A DNA stretch of 64,000 bases from Dastarcus helophoroides. Its lineage: Eukaryota; Arthropoda; Insecta; Coleoptera; Bothrideridae. The notes beneath the pieces were generated by a model. That model searched no databases and was not told the DNA's origin. It saw only the letters and a program-made list of their open reading frames with translations. The stretch is from NCBI GenBank assembly GCA_028583605.1, contig CM053337.1, forward strand, positions 20,128,929 to 20,192,928. The letters are read 5' to 3'. Below, piece by piece: positions 38,363 through 49,372 of the stretch. The position numbers and the translations under genes were made by a program. Position 1 is the stretch's first letter. Every line of letters starts with the position of its first letter.

Positions 38363-41300
38363 TCATTCCTTGACGGGAGCCAAATATGTAAAGCGAGGGG
38401 GATCATGCCACACCGCACTAGAGCCTCGTTTTATATTCCTCAGGTCACGATTTTGGAATACTTCTGCCAGGTCAACCGTCTGAGCTTGCATTCTAAAGAA
38501 GCTATTCTTAATACTGCTGCCAGCCGTCAATTGAATAAGCTCCCTTCTAGATTTTATCCTGTCTTTGCTCCACACTGGTATCTTAGGACGGTGGTTAGCG
38601 TATTCTTCCTCATCCGAATCGTAGCAGTCGTCAGTGGGAAGTCGCGGCGCCTTTCTAATCATATAAATCGGAGGCTGGTTCTTCACCACCGCACACTTTT
38701 CCTCCTCCAACCGTAAAGCCTCCTCTCTCTTCTTCTCTTCCAGGGCCTTCTTCTTGGCCAGCAGTCGCTTCTTTTCCACCTCCTCGACGAGCTTCTGCTG
38801 CTTCTCCTGCTTTTCCATCTGCAACTGCCGCCGTCGCTCCTCTTTGAGCTTCTGCTGCGCCTCCAGCGCTTCCTGTTTGAATTTCTCCTTTTCCTCGCGC
38901 TGCTTCTGCAGTCGGGCCATCTTCTCTTCGCGCATGCGACGTTTCTCTTCGATTTTGGCCGTAAGAAGCGCCGCCTTACGGGCTTGGGCTGCGTCCTTTT
39001 CCGAGGATCTGACTACGCTGGAGCCCACCAGGGGTGAATTCATGCAGAGGGAGTTGTTGTAGTTTAATCTCGTTGCGTATGTGGGGGGTGGATTCGGCGT
39101 GAAATATTTCAATTTTTCTTTGGCTGTCTTTTGGAGGGGCGTCGTTGTTTCTTTTTTAGTTTTGACTAATTTTTCGAAGGCTTCCACTTTTTTCTTGACC
39201 GGGCTGTTGTCGAATGGACTGAAAATCTCGATTTGTTTCTTAGCGGGTTTTTTCACGTTACCATTGTTTACGTAAACTGGTTTTTCTATGATCATCGTCT
39301 TATCCATGAGTTCATGTCTTTCTATACCCTTCTCGGGTACTTTGTCTTCTAAGGTTGAAACCGCATCTTCGTATTCGGTTTCCAATGTTTTGTCACGGTC
39401 ATTGATTTGCTCAACTTCTTCAACTTGCTTGGTTTTTTCAATTTGTTCTGTTTCTTCAATTCGCTCTGGTTCCATTGATGGGTTTTTTGGTTTTCTCACG
39501 GATTTCTTCTTCTCCTTGTCGCTTTTCCGTTCTTGTGTTTCAACAATATCTACACAGAAAAAAAAATTGTAAAGTTTTATTCACAAAAATGATGTGCTAA
39601 TTTGCAAAAGCAAAAAAAGTCAACATTTAATTTGTAATGTTATAACATTTTGAGATTAAAAATCAACATTTCTGGAAACCTCTTTGAATTTTAGTTTAGT
39701 CTAAATTAAAAAAATAGTTTCAAAATTATATTCGAAAGTGTCGAAAAATAGTCGCAATTTCAAGGAAAAATCAAATTTTCTTGGTTTCAGGGAACAAGAT
39801 TTGTATGTCAACACATTTTCAAGTTTGAATTCTAGAAAAAATGCAAGAAAACTTGAAATTTATGAAAAAGCTAAATAAGAGCTTGTTATAAAAATTTCAG
39901 ATAAAAATTAAAATCTCAAATTCAACCTGGATAGTTTCAAAAAACGTCCAAAACTCAGAATTCTGAGAAAAATTGCACTTTCAAAAAAATTTAAAAATTC
40001 CCAGACAAACTCAAAATTAGTTTAATGACAAAATTTTACGAAACATTTTCGAAATTGAAACTCGAATTACTGATAATAAACTTAAAATAAAAAAACTAGA
40101 CGTTTATTGAAAAAAATTTGAGGAATTGATTAAATTTTGAGAAAAGTTTGAAATTGAAATTCTGGGAAAACACTTAAAATGTTTACATTTTTTCTAAACT
40201 ATCAATAAAACTAAAAATTTATAATTTCCAAAAACTTTGATTTTTTCTCTTTCAAAATTCTCACTTTAAACTGAAAATCCCCCAGTTTGGCATTACAATA
40301 CAAAATTAAAGAAGAAAATGAAAATTTGAATTTTTGGCGATTTAAATCAAAATTTAAGACAGTCGAAATCATATCAAAAATACTCTTAAAAATTCATTAA
40401 TTTTTGTCAAAACATTTCAGAGTCAAAAACACTTAAACTTTAAATTTGAAATTTATAACGAAAAACTAATTTAAATGTAAAATATTAACAAAAAAACTTC
40501 AACTCTGAAGGCAAAGTCAAAATATTTAAAGAAATAAAAATTGGATTTAAATCCAAATTTTTAGGAAATAATGTTAACCTCATTTCAACAGTCTACTTCG
40601 ACCTGAATTTTTTAAATCAAATCGAAACTCAGACTGTTGAAATAAGGGTCAAAATTTGAACACAAACTCGACGTTTGATGCAAAAAAAAATTGAGTTTGA
40701 ACATAAAATTGAAGAAAAAAGCCCTAACCGTTTTGAATTTGGTTTTCGCCTTTGTCGGACCTCGATCTTTTCGACTTTTGCCTGACTTGCTCATTTAACT
40801 CTTGACTGTCTCTGTCTTCCTCCCTCTTCTTCTTACTTTGAGTGCTAGCTCTTATTTCATCTTCTTTTAGCTTCTTTTTAGTTCGCGTTAACCGCCCAAC
40901 AGGCTCATCTACTTTGACTGGCTCCGCCTCCACAGGTTTCTTCTTTTTAATAGTCTTCGTTCGGGTGCTTCGCACTGGAATCTCCTCCTCTGCATCAGAT
41001 TTATTGGTCAATGTGGTCGCAATTGAATCATCCAAGGCTATGGTTTCGATATTTGGGCCCTCTAAAATAACATCAGATTCTCTGTCGCTGGTTGATTTCG
41101 AGGTAGGTTTTTTTGTCCTTTTACTCGTTCGACGGACAACCTCGTTCTCTGATTTCACACTGACGTTCGAAATAGTGCTATTGATCGACAACTTCTCTTT
41201 CTTGATTTTTTTGCGCTTAAGGGGCGGTAATTTCGGCGCTGGCATCTCTTCATTGTCAGTCTTGCTCTTCTCGCTTGTGTTGGATTCCAAAGAATGTTTC

Positions 41301-41430
41301 TCTTGTTTTATTACAACTGTCTGCTCTACATTCGATAATTTGTCTGTCAGAACCTTTCTAGTGCGTGTTGACCTTTTGGGCACTTCAAAAGCCTGAAGTG
41401 GGGCATTTTCCTTTTGAGAACTTCGCCGTT
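38363..41430 (-). CDS. INCENP: inner centromere protein INCENP, 5' end missing at the assembly gap
   Basis: This is the scaffold of the chromosomal passenger complex, binding and activating Aurora B. Exons: 41430-40729 and 39549-38363 (donor AACG/GTTAGG, acceptor GTGTAG, phase 1). The N-terminal part is basic with repeated RSTRTRK-like blocks and KENAP. The C-terminal exon has a long charged single-helix region (KIEEKRRMREEKMARLQKQ and on). The Aurora-binding IN-box follows (DDCYDSDEEEY, then IPVW and DLAEVF), and near the C-terminus KRGSSAVWHDPP corresponds to the KRTSSAVW motif phosphorylated by Aurora B. An acceptor-like TTTTCCAG stands right beside the N run (41441-41450). The survivin/borealin-binding N-terminal exon is therefore absent here. 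An ATG at 41476 is open through the Ns but lies in a repeated sequence, so I do not take it as the start. Confidence 0.9.
39550..40728 (-). other. INCENP intron
   Basis: AT-rich with satellite-like vocabulary. Near 39778-39812 there is a short end fragment of the foldback family (CTTGGTTTCAGGGAACAAGA). No other exon is seen. Confidence 0.7.
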
Positions 41431-41440
41431 CTGGAAAATT

Positions 41441-41450
41441 NNNNNNNNNN
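41441..41450. other. assembly gap (10 N)
   Basis: Ten Ns between the INCENP acceptor-like site and a stretch that is repeated, inverted, at 49390-49435. A run of exactly ten Ns is usually a placeholder, so the true size is unknown. Confidence 0.95.
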
Positions 41451-41615
41451 ATAGAGGCATATGCCTTCAGGTCCATGTTTCAAAAATATTGAACCGTTTT
41501 TTTTCAAATTGGGGGTTAAAAACTTAGGTTTTTGAATTTAAATTTTACTCGAAATTTTTGTTTTTTCCCTCAAACTTGTATGTTTGAATTTTAAATTCGA
41601 AATTTCTTCTAAATT
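41448..41615. repeat. inverted copy of 48165-49440 (flanks of the Helitron)
   Basis: Read on the minus strand, this stretch gives AAATTCAAACAT, CAAGTTTGAGG, TTTCGAGTAAAA, AAAAACCTAAGTTTTTAA, then CAATATTTTTGAAACATGG and CCTGAAGGCATATGCCTC. The same words occur in the same order on the plus strand at 48165-48242 and 49373-49435, but there they are split by the Helitron. Confidence 0.8.
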
Positions 41616-44579
41616 TAACTTTGTTTTGAAACTTTTCAAGTTGATTTTCGAAAAAAAATATTCTTTTTGATAAAATGCCACTTAAGTTACAATTTAAAAG
41701 AATCAGGTTCTTCAAAAATAAATTCGAATTTCAGGGAAAGACGAAATCATTCAAAATGTCGAATTACAGAAATTCAAAGTTTTGGGAAAAAAGTCGATTT
41801 GTTGAAAGAAGGGTCGAAATCTCAAAAAAGTCGAAGTTTTAAAGAAATAGTCGATGAAAAATGGTCACAAAAATTGAAAACAGTCCAAAACTTTAAGCAA
41901 AATTCACAATTTTGATGTTTTAAAAAGTCGAAAATTAAAAAAAAAAACTATATTTCAGATAGTTTCATTTACAAAACTCGTGACTTTGAGACACAAAATG
42001 AAATTCTAAAAAAAGAGATTCCCGATATACTAAAAAATTCCAAAACCTTAGAAAGACCTCTGGAAAATCAAAATTCTTGAAAAAAATTCGAATTTTATTC
42101 CAAAAAAAGTCAAAATTTAGACAACAGTCAAAAATAAAAATGGGAAATTTTGAATACGGTCGGAATCTTTTAAAAAGTTAAAATTTCAAGCTTTAATTCG
42201 GAATTCGGATGCTAAAAAGTGGAAATTTCTAAAAAAAAAAGCGTTTTTTTCAAATGATCCCCAATTTACATAACTCAAAATGCTCGAGAAAAGTCAAAGT
42301 TCTTTGCAAAAAACATAGGAAAATTTTTTAAAAGTCAAAATTTTGGTAAACAATCAAAAATAAAGTGGACATTTGAAATACGCCCGTCGGGAATTGAAAA
42401 AAAAAAAGTCATAATTTCAATTTGCAAATTCGAAAAATTGATGATAAAAAGTCGAAATTTTAAAACCAAAAAAAAAGCATTTTTCAAATGATCCGATTTA
42501 AAATAACTCGAGATCCGAAAAGGGGGGGTCAAAATTTTTGAAAAAAAATTTTGAAATTTTAAAAAAAGTCAAAAATTTGGGAAAACCAGTCAAAAATAAA
42601 GGGGCCAAAGGGGGGGGAAAAATTTTTTGAAAAAAAAAACCGGTTTCAAAAAATTTTAAAGGGGAAAAAAGTTTTAAAAAATTTAAAAAAAGCCCAAAAT
42701 TTTTCGGAAAATTTTTGAAATTTAAAATTAAAAAAAGTCAAAAAAATTTTAAAAAACCCAACCCCAAAAAAAAAAAAAAATTTTAAAAAATTTGGGTTTT
42801 TTCCAAAAAAATTTAAAACAAAAAAAAAAACTTTCGAAAAATTTCCTTTGAGAAAAAAAAAATTTTTTTTCAAAATTTTTTTTTCTTTTAAAAAATTAAA
42901 ATTTGAAAAATTTTCAAAAAAGGTCAAAATTTAACCCTTTTGGTAAAAAAAAAATTTTTTTTTAAAAAAAAAAAAAATTTTGAAATTTTTTGGGAAAAAA
43001 ATTTTTTGAAAAAAACCAAAAACGGGGTTTTTTCAAAAATTTTTAAATTTTTTTTCCAAAAAAAAAGTTCAAAAAAAATTTAAAAAGGGCAAAAAATTTA
43101 AAAAAAATTTGGGGGTTTTTTAAAAAAAAATTTTAAAAAAAAGTAAAAAAAAAATTTTTAAAAAATAAAAAAATTTCCCCTTTAAAAAAACCTAAAATTT
43201 TTTTCCCCGAGACCTCGAGAAAGATCATAAATTTTTGAAAAAGAAAATTCGAGACTTTCAAAAAGGTCAAAACTTGGGAAGTAGTTTAGTTTTCAACCAA
43301 AGGTCAAAATTTTAAAAAAAAAGTGAAAATTTTGTTTTTAAAAAAAATTTTTTTTTTTTTAAAAAGTGATGTTTCAAAGGAAAATATTTCAAATAGCCTA
43401 ATTCGAGTCTACAAAAAACACAAAATATTAAACAGAGTTAAAAATTTAAGAACAGGTTGAAATTTTGAGAAAAGTTTGAATTTTGATCAAAATTTTTAAA
43501 AAATTAGAAATTTGCAGAAACATCATAAATTTTCAAGGACAGCAAACATTAAAAATCTAGCATTTTCCAAAAAAAGTTACAAATTAACAAAAATCTCCAG
43601 AACAAAGTCGAAATTAAGCAAAATTCGAAATTTTGATGTATAAAGTCAAGATTAAAAAAAAAATTTACGTAGCTATTGACATAAACGCGAGACCTCGACA
43701 AAAGTCAATTTTTTTTAAAAGAAAATTCGAAACTTTAAAAAAAGTAAAAACTTTGGGAAGTAGTTAATTTCGAACAAAGTCGAAATTTTGAAAAAAAGTG
43801 GAAAAAAAAATATTTTTTTTGTGAGCGTTAATGTTTCCAAGAGAAAAATATTTCAAATAGCTAATCGAGTCCTACAAAAAAACAACAATATTAAAAATGA
43901 GTTGACATTTTGAAAAAAAGTTGAAAAAATTTTGAGAACAAGTTTGAAATTTTGGAAAAAATTTTTTAAAAAATTAGAAAGTGTCAGAAACACATTCAAA
44001 ATTTCTAATGATAGAAAACATTTAAAAAAACTAGTATTTTCCAAAAAAGTAAAATTAACAAAGTCTCCAGAACAAAGTCGAAAAAAAAAATTTAAGCAAA
44101 ATTCGAAATTTTGATGATAAAAAGTCAAAATTTTCAAAAATTTTTGTTTAAATAGCTCATTTACATAACTCGAGACCTCGAGGAAAGTCAAAATTTTTGA
44201 AAGAAAATTCGAAACTTTCAAAAAAATTATAACTTTGGGAAGTAGTTTAATTTTTGAACAAAGGTCGAAATTTTGAAAAAAAAGTAAAAATTTTGTAAAG
44301 GTCCATGTTTCAAGAGGAAAACATTTCAAGATAGCTAATCTAGTCTACAAAAAACCACAAAATATTTAAAAAAAGAATTAAAATTTTGAGAAAAGGTTGA
44401 AATTTTGAGGAAATTTTGGATCAAAATTTTTTAAAAATTAGACATTTTCAGAAACATTCAAAATGTTCAATGATAGCAACATTTAAAAAACCACCATTTT
44501 CCAAAAAAGTACAAATTAACAAAGACTCCAGAAAAAATGAAAAAAAAAGTCGCCATTTTAAAGAATGTTTAAATTTTGA
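41616..44579. repeat. AT-rich repeat array, about 480 bp units, partly with distorted homopolymers
   Basis: The landmark GACCTCGA(G/C)AAA followed by GGGAAGTAGTT and TTTCCAAAAAAGT recurs near 43206, 43691 and 44167 (and again at 50648), a period of about 480 bp. Between about 42500 and 43380 the same words appear with greatly lengthened runs of A, T and G, which looks like a consensus artefact. There is no gene. Confidence 0.75.
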
Positions 44580-44587
44580 CATAAAGT

Positions 44588-47500
44588 CAGTGGCGCCTGG
44601 TCTTAAAGAGCGCGAGAGCGCGCGCTCCTCGTGAAATGAGCGAACTATTCTTTTTTATTTAATGTAAAAGATTTGGATTTATCTCATTTTTAAGCACAAA
44701 GTAATAATATACTAATTAACTAATACTTGTGAGTGACTTGAAATAACGTACGCAGGACGTTTTATTTCATTATATTATATATTATGAGGAAATTTAAATA
44801 CGTGGGTGCGCGCAGAATTATGCACCTAGCGTGGTTGTCGTGTGATGGTTATCAACGGTCTCAACGGGATACGGAGAAATAAACTACAGATACACCGCGT
44901 TAAAGCTAGCCCGGGGAACGCTGCACCCCGCTTATGCGCTATTGCCAAATGGTGAGTACGAGACAGAGTTTGGAGTGTGTATTTACGGTTTATGATGCAA
45001 GATGCGTAGGTGCCGGCTGATCTGATTGCGATTACTAATTCTGCCGTTTACGAGGCCTAACTGCTAACAGTACCGCTATTCACAAAGAGATAGCAGTACC
45101 CATTCTAGGGTCTAATTATTAATTTGTTGTTTTCGTTCTAATTATAGGGAAAATAGTCGCTGAATAAACACGCACTACTAATAATGACATTGACAGTACG
45201 CGTAAAAATTTGAAGTGCATATTTTTCAGTTTCAGTATTTTCCTTTAGATTTAAGATTTAATTCTGTGCTTAAAATGAACAGTAACCAGTTATTTATTAA
45301 AAAAAAAAGATTTTAGCTAACTTCCACTGGAAGAAAAAGTAAAAATAAAAGAACTAGGTAGACCTTTGCCAATGTTAAAACTAGAACAGAAGGTGTGAAA
45401 AAAAAATCTAAAAAAAAAGCGTTTACAAGGCATTTTCTACGAATACCTATAAGAAGAATAAGTCTATATGTGGTTGCAAGGTAACGAATTTGCTGTACTG
45501 TTTTCCGTGTGTGTTATTTTACAATCCACCGGGGTCTTCACCGTCAGATTTAAGTTGGGCTAGAACCGGAATAAAAGATTTAACTATTTATTATTAAAAA
45601 ACATGAGGGATCGCATAGTCATATTAATGCTTGCACAGCGGTCGCTTTACCTTGGAAAAGTCAATATTATAGCTGAACTTAATTCTGCTCATAGGCAACA
45701 TATAATGGAATATACTGAGAAAGTTAGAAAAATCGCTATATTTTGAAATGAATTATTTCCTGCATGAAATTTTGCAGCGCATTCGAATTAGCACTCAGAG
45801 GTCATGAAGAAAGTAAACAATCATAAAATCGTGAAATATTTAGGGAACTTGTCGATTTTTCCGCTGAATTAGATGTAACCCTTTAAGGACATTTAAAAAG
45901 TGCAACCGTTTTTCAAGGAACATCAAAAACCATACAAAATGAAATATTAGATTCTATACTGGCGATTTGCAGAGATGAAATCAGTAAACAAATTAGAGAT
46001 TCAGAATTTCTGTTTGTTCAATGTGACGAAACTACAGACGTAACTAATTGGTGTCAGTTGGTATTGACATTTAGATATGTACGTAATATTACAATTTGTG
46101 AGAACTTTTGGGGATTTAAAAGACTTAAAGACAAATCCGCCAAAGGCATAACAGAATGTAATCGAAGAAGAACTGGACCCTTTAATTTTGCAAACACCTC
46201 ACAAATTAATTGCACACACTTACGATGGTGCAAATGTTATGAGTGGCTCTATAAATGGAGTGCAGACCCAAATTAAATCAAAATATCCTTATGCCCATTA
46301 TGTTCACTGTTATGTTCACCAGCTTAATCTTATAATGTAGAACATTCCAAAGTTCGTGTATTTTTTAATAACCTATCAGCGCTATTCCTGCTTTTTTTTC
46401 TAAATTGGTCTAATCCATGTGATGTCTTTAAAGAAATTGTCAAACAGAGATTGTCCAATGTGGCAGGAACTCGGTGGAATCATAATATTAGAACAGTAAA
46501 TACTGTGTATGAAAACCGGGAAGAGCTAATGAAGTATTTGAAAAAATAGAAGAACGATGTACAAATGGTGCAACTTTAAATGAAGCTTCCGGCTTCAGAC
46601 GAGCTTTAGAAGACACACAATTTATGTTTTGGTTGACATTGTTTCACAAAATTCTTCCACACGTCGACGTTCTTTATAATCAAATTCAGTCGAGAAATAA
46701 GGACAGTATACAGCTGCAAAAAGACATAGTTAATTTTGAAAACACCATTTCTACCATTAGAAATGAAACAGAAGACATTGAGAAATGCGTCAATACAAAC
46801 TTTCCAAATAGAAGAAGAAAAAGAAGTGATGATCATTTACAAAAAAGTGTGTAAGCCAAAGAAATCTGCGACGTAATCATAACACAAATGAAGGAGTGAT
46901 TTTCGTACCGTGGACACATTCTAGCTGCTGAACTATTTAAAAATCAACTATTTAAAAGTTTTGCAGCTACTTTTCCAATTAGTATTTTCGAAGCTGTGAC
47001 TTCTGCTTATCCACATATATCTGCGCTTCAAATGAAAACAGAACTGACAGTTATTTATTCAAGATCGGATTTTGTTGATATTATTGGCGCCGTTAATTTA
47101 TTGTCATTTATGTCAGAAAATAATTTAACTGAAACATTTTCTGAAACAGTAAAATTACTAAATATAATTTTAACAACATCAATTACAACTGCAGAATCAG
47201 AACTCTGTTTTTCGACGCTTAAAAGAATTAAAAGTTTCTTACGCAATAATATGAACAATGATCGTTTAAAATGCATTAGCGATGATGTCTATCAACAAAA
47301 ATATGGTGCAGGAGATGAAAAAGTAATAGAACACTTTATTTCCTTAAAAGGTCATAGAGCGGATTTTATTTATGGAAAATATTTTTTTTGTGTTTTTGTA
47401 TAGTTTAATTACAACTTTGTAATAAAATACATTTATCTTCCAATGTAGTTTTCATTAAAAAATAATATAATTTTATTTCTATAAAAGCAAATAAATTTAA

Positions 47501-47808
47501 TTAAGTAACGTAAAGCGGTAGCGAGGTGCAACCGTACAGAGTGCTTTAAAAAGGCTCAGAAATGTCGATAATGTTTTTTTTTTGTACTTAATCAATATAA
47601 TTTAGAGATGATAACCCAAAAATATTTTGTTATTAGATGGTAATTAAATTTAATTCGTAAAAATACTATTAAATATCACACTCTGTGTATCACTTTTGTT
47701 TCTCCTAAATTTAATACCTTGCTACGGCATTGGAGTCACTTAAACTCTTAACTATAAATATTTTTTGCATCTGCGCGCCCCCTGTTTAAAAGTCACCAGC
47801 CGCCACTG
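44588..47808 (+). mobile_element. hAT transposon with degenerate transposase, exact 8 bp target duplication
   Basis: The ends CAGTGGCGCCTGGTC and, inverted, AGCCGCCACTG form short imperfect terminal repeats. Both flanks carry CATAAAGT (44580-44587 and 47809-47816), an exact 8 bp duplication as expected for hAT. The 3.2 kb interior encodes pieces of a ZMYM/hAT-type transposase on the plus strand. A homologous unit of the surrounding satellite at about 51020-51045 lacks the insertion and so shows the empty site. Confidence 0.9.
45941..47403 (+). pseudogene. broken hAT transposase
   Basis: Three pieces in different frames. About 45941-46080 has FVQCDETTDVTNW, where the first aspartate of the RNase H-like catalytic core lies. 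About 46213-46335 has TYDGANVMSG, then YVHCYVHQLNL, the conserved histidine region, after a frameshift. 46996-47403 is the C-terminal dimerisation region with ITTAESELCFSTLKRIKSFL followed by RNNMNNDRL. Stops and shifts between them, and the lack of a clear zinc-finger N-terminus, make it inactive. The last piece is still an open frame of 135 codons. Confidence 0.85.
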
Positions 47809-48242
47809 CATAAAGTCGAAATTTGGCGAATAAATCAAAATTTGGAAAAAGGCAAAGTTGCCAAGCTGTGAAAAATGTTAAAAAGGAGTCAGATTTTGAA
47901 AAATGTAGAATGGAAAAAAAATGGAATATTTAAAATTCGAAATATTCGAAAAGTAGAAATTTTCAATGGAAATCAAAATCTGATCTTTCAGAAAAGTCAT
48001 TTTCGGAAATTCAAAAACTCAAAACCCTAGAAAAGTTGAAATTTAAAAAAGAATAAAAAATATTTAGGACAGTAATTCCTTCAATATTTTGATTAATTCC
48101 TCGTATAAATATTCTTTGAATAAAAATTACATCTACTCTTCGTAAGGAAGGTGTTTAAAATTCAAACATAAAAGTTTGAGGAAAAAAGTACCAATTTCGA
48201 GTAAAAATTTAAAATAAAAAAACCTGAGTTTTTAACCCTAAA

Positions 48243-49372
48243 TCTATAATATAAAAATGAATCGCAAAATGTGTTGGTAAGCGCATAACTCAACAACGCC
48301 TGGACCAATTTGGCCAAATCTTTTTTTAAAATGTTCGTTGAAGTTCAAGGATGGTTTTTACAGCGAGAAAAATTAGAATTATTGCTGGAAAAACCGGGAA
48401 AATGAAGATAATCACATATTGAAATATCGGCGATTATATCACAAATATGTTGTTGACATGTATGTTAAAATTGAAACGGAGAGATTAACATTCATCAGGT
48501 TGAATCAAACCAAAACTCCGATCTGAAGAGTATATTCACCTTCGAGATGCGATTAATACTGATGGAAATGCACAGAATGTCGGGTCGGATGACTATTCTT
48601 CCAGCAACATACATCGAAGCCCTCGGCATATGCACGAATATGCTCAAGATGCCATGTCGTATGTTCGTCATTATGGTACAGCAGATTTGTTCATCACATT
48701 TACATGCAATCCGCAATGGATAGAAATCAAGCAGGAGTTATTCCCTGGGCAATCACCCATTGATCGTCATGATATTACAGCCAGAGTCTTTAGACAAAAG
48801 TTGAAATCTTTAATGGATTTCATCGTAAAACATAATGTGTTTGGTGAGACACGCTGCTGGATGTATTCTGTGGGGTGGCAGAAACGAGGATTGCCACATG
48901 CACACATTTTGATTTGGTTACAAATCTTTTTGACAGGACGAAGTCTGTCGGGTCAGTTATCTATATATATAAAAATGAAACCCGTTTTCCGTTGTCACGA
49001 CATCACATAAAAACGGCTTGACCGATTTGGCTAATTTTGGTCTTGAATTATTCGTGGAAGTCCAGGGGAGGTTCTTACGGAGAGATAATTTAAAAAAAAT
49101 CTTGATAAAGTGTAAAATCAACATCTTTATACTCCCATATACAAACAGTTTGTACTAATACTTAAAAGCCAATTTGAACCTTAATACCATACAGTAAAGT
49201 TCAAGTAGGTATTAGTGAAGAGATTTCGGGAAGGCAAAACAATCGAAGACAAAGTGACCTTAGTTCTGTCAAACACATTCAATGTCATCATATGTCATTT
49301 CATTTTAGCAGCGATAATTATTCTGTTTAAATAAGTTTAAAATCCCCGGTCGAAGACGGGGCGAGCAGCTAG
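48243..49372 (+). mobile_element. composite Helitron (two 5' termini, one 3' terminus)
   Basis: It starts TCTATAATATAAAAATGAAT after an A and ends CTAG before a T, the AT target expected for Helitrons. A hairpin CCCCG(N8)CGGGG at 49344-49361 lies 7 bases before CTAG (49369-49372). A second 5' terminus, TCTATATATATAAAAATGAA, begins at 48960, again after an A, and is followed by the typical ACGGCTTGACCGATTTGGCT. The first part carries a Rep fragment; the second (48960-49372, 413 bp) looks like a complete non-coding Helitron. Confidence 0.85.
48630..49010 (+). pseudogene. Helitron Rep (helitron-like N) domain fragment
   Basis: The reading frame gives MHEYAQDAMSYVRHYGTADL, FITFTCNPQW, DRHDITARVFRQKL and GLPHAHILIWL. 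These belong to the N-terminal Rep endonuclease of Helitrons; the HAH in the last motif is the HUH metal site. Coding similarity stops near 48955, where the second 5' terminus begins. The helicase and the rest of Rep are absent. The relaxase tyrosines that follow in intact proteins are not visible, so the piece is inactive. Confidence 0.85.

Noticed and set aside
38754..39572. Plus-strand Ser/Cys/Phe-rich frames of about 60-102 codons
   Set aside because: They are antisense shadows of the charged helix of INCENP.
41451..41476. ATG at 41476 giving MDLKAYAS as INCENP N-terminus
   Set aside because: It is open only through the Ns, lies in a sequence repeated inverted at 49407-49435, and is separated from the clear coding part by an acceptor-like TTTTCCAG. 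It does not resemble any INCENP start.
42646..43200. Phe-rich frame of 93 codons
   Set aside because: It lies within the distorted homopolymer stretch and has no informative sequence.
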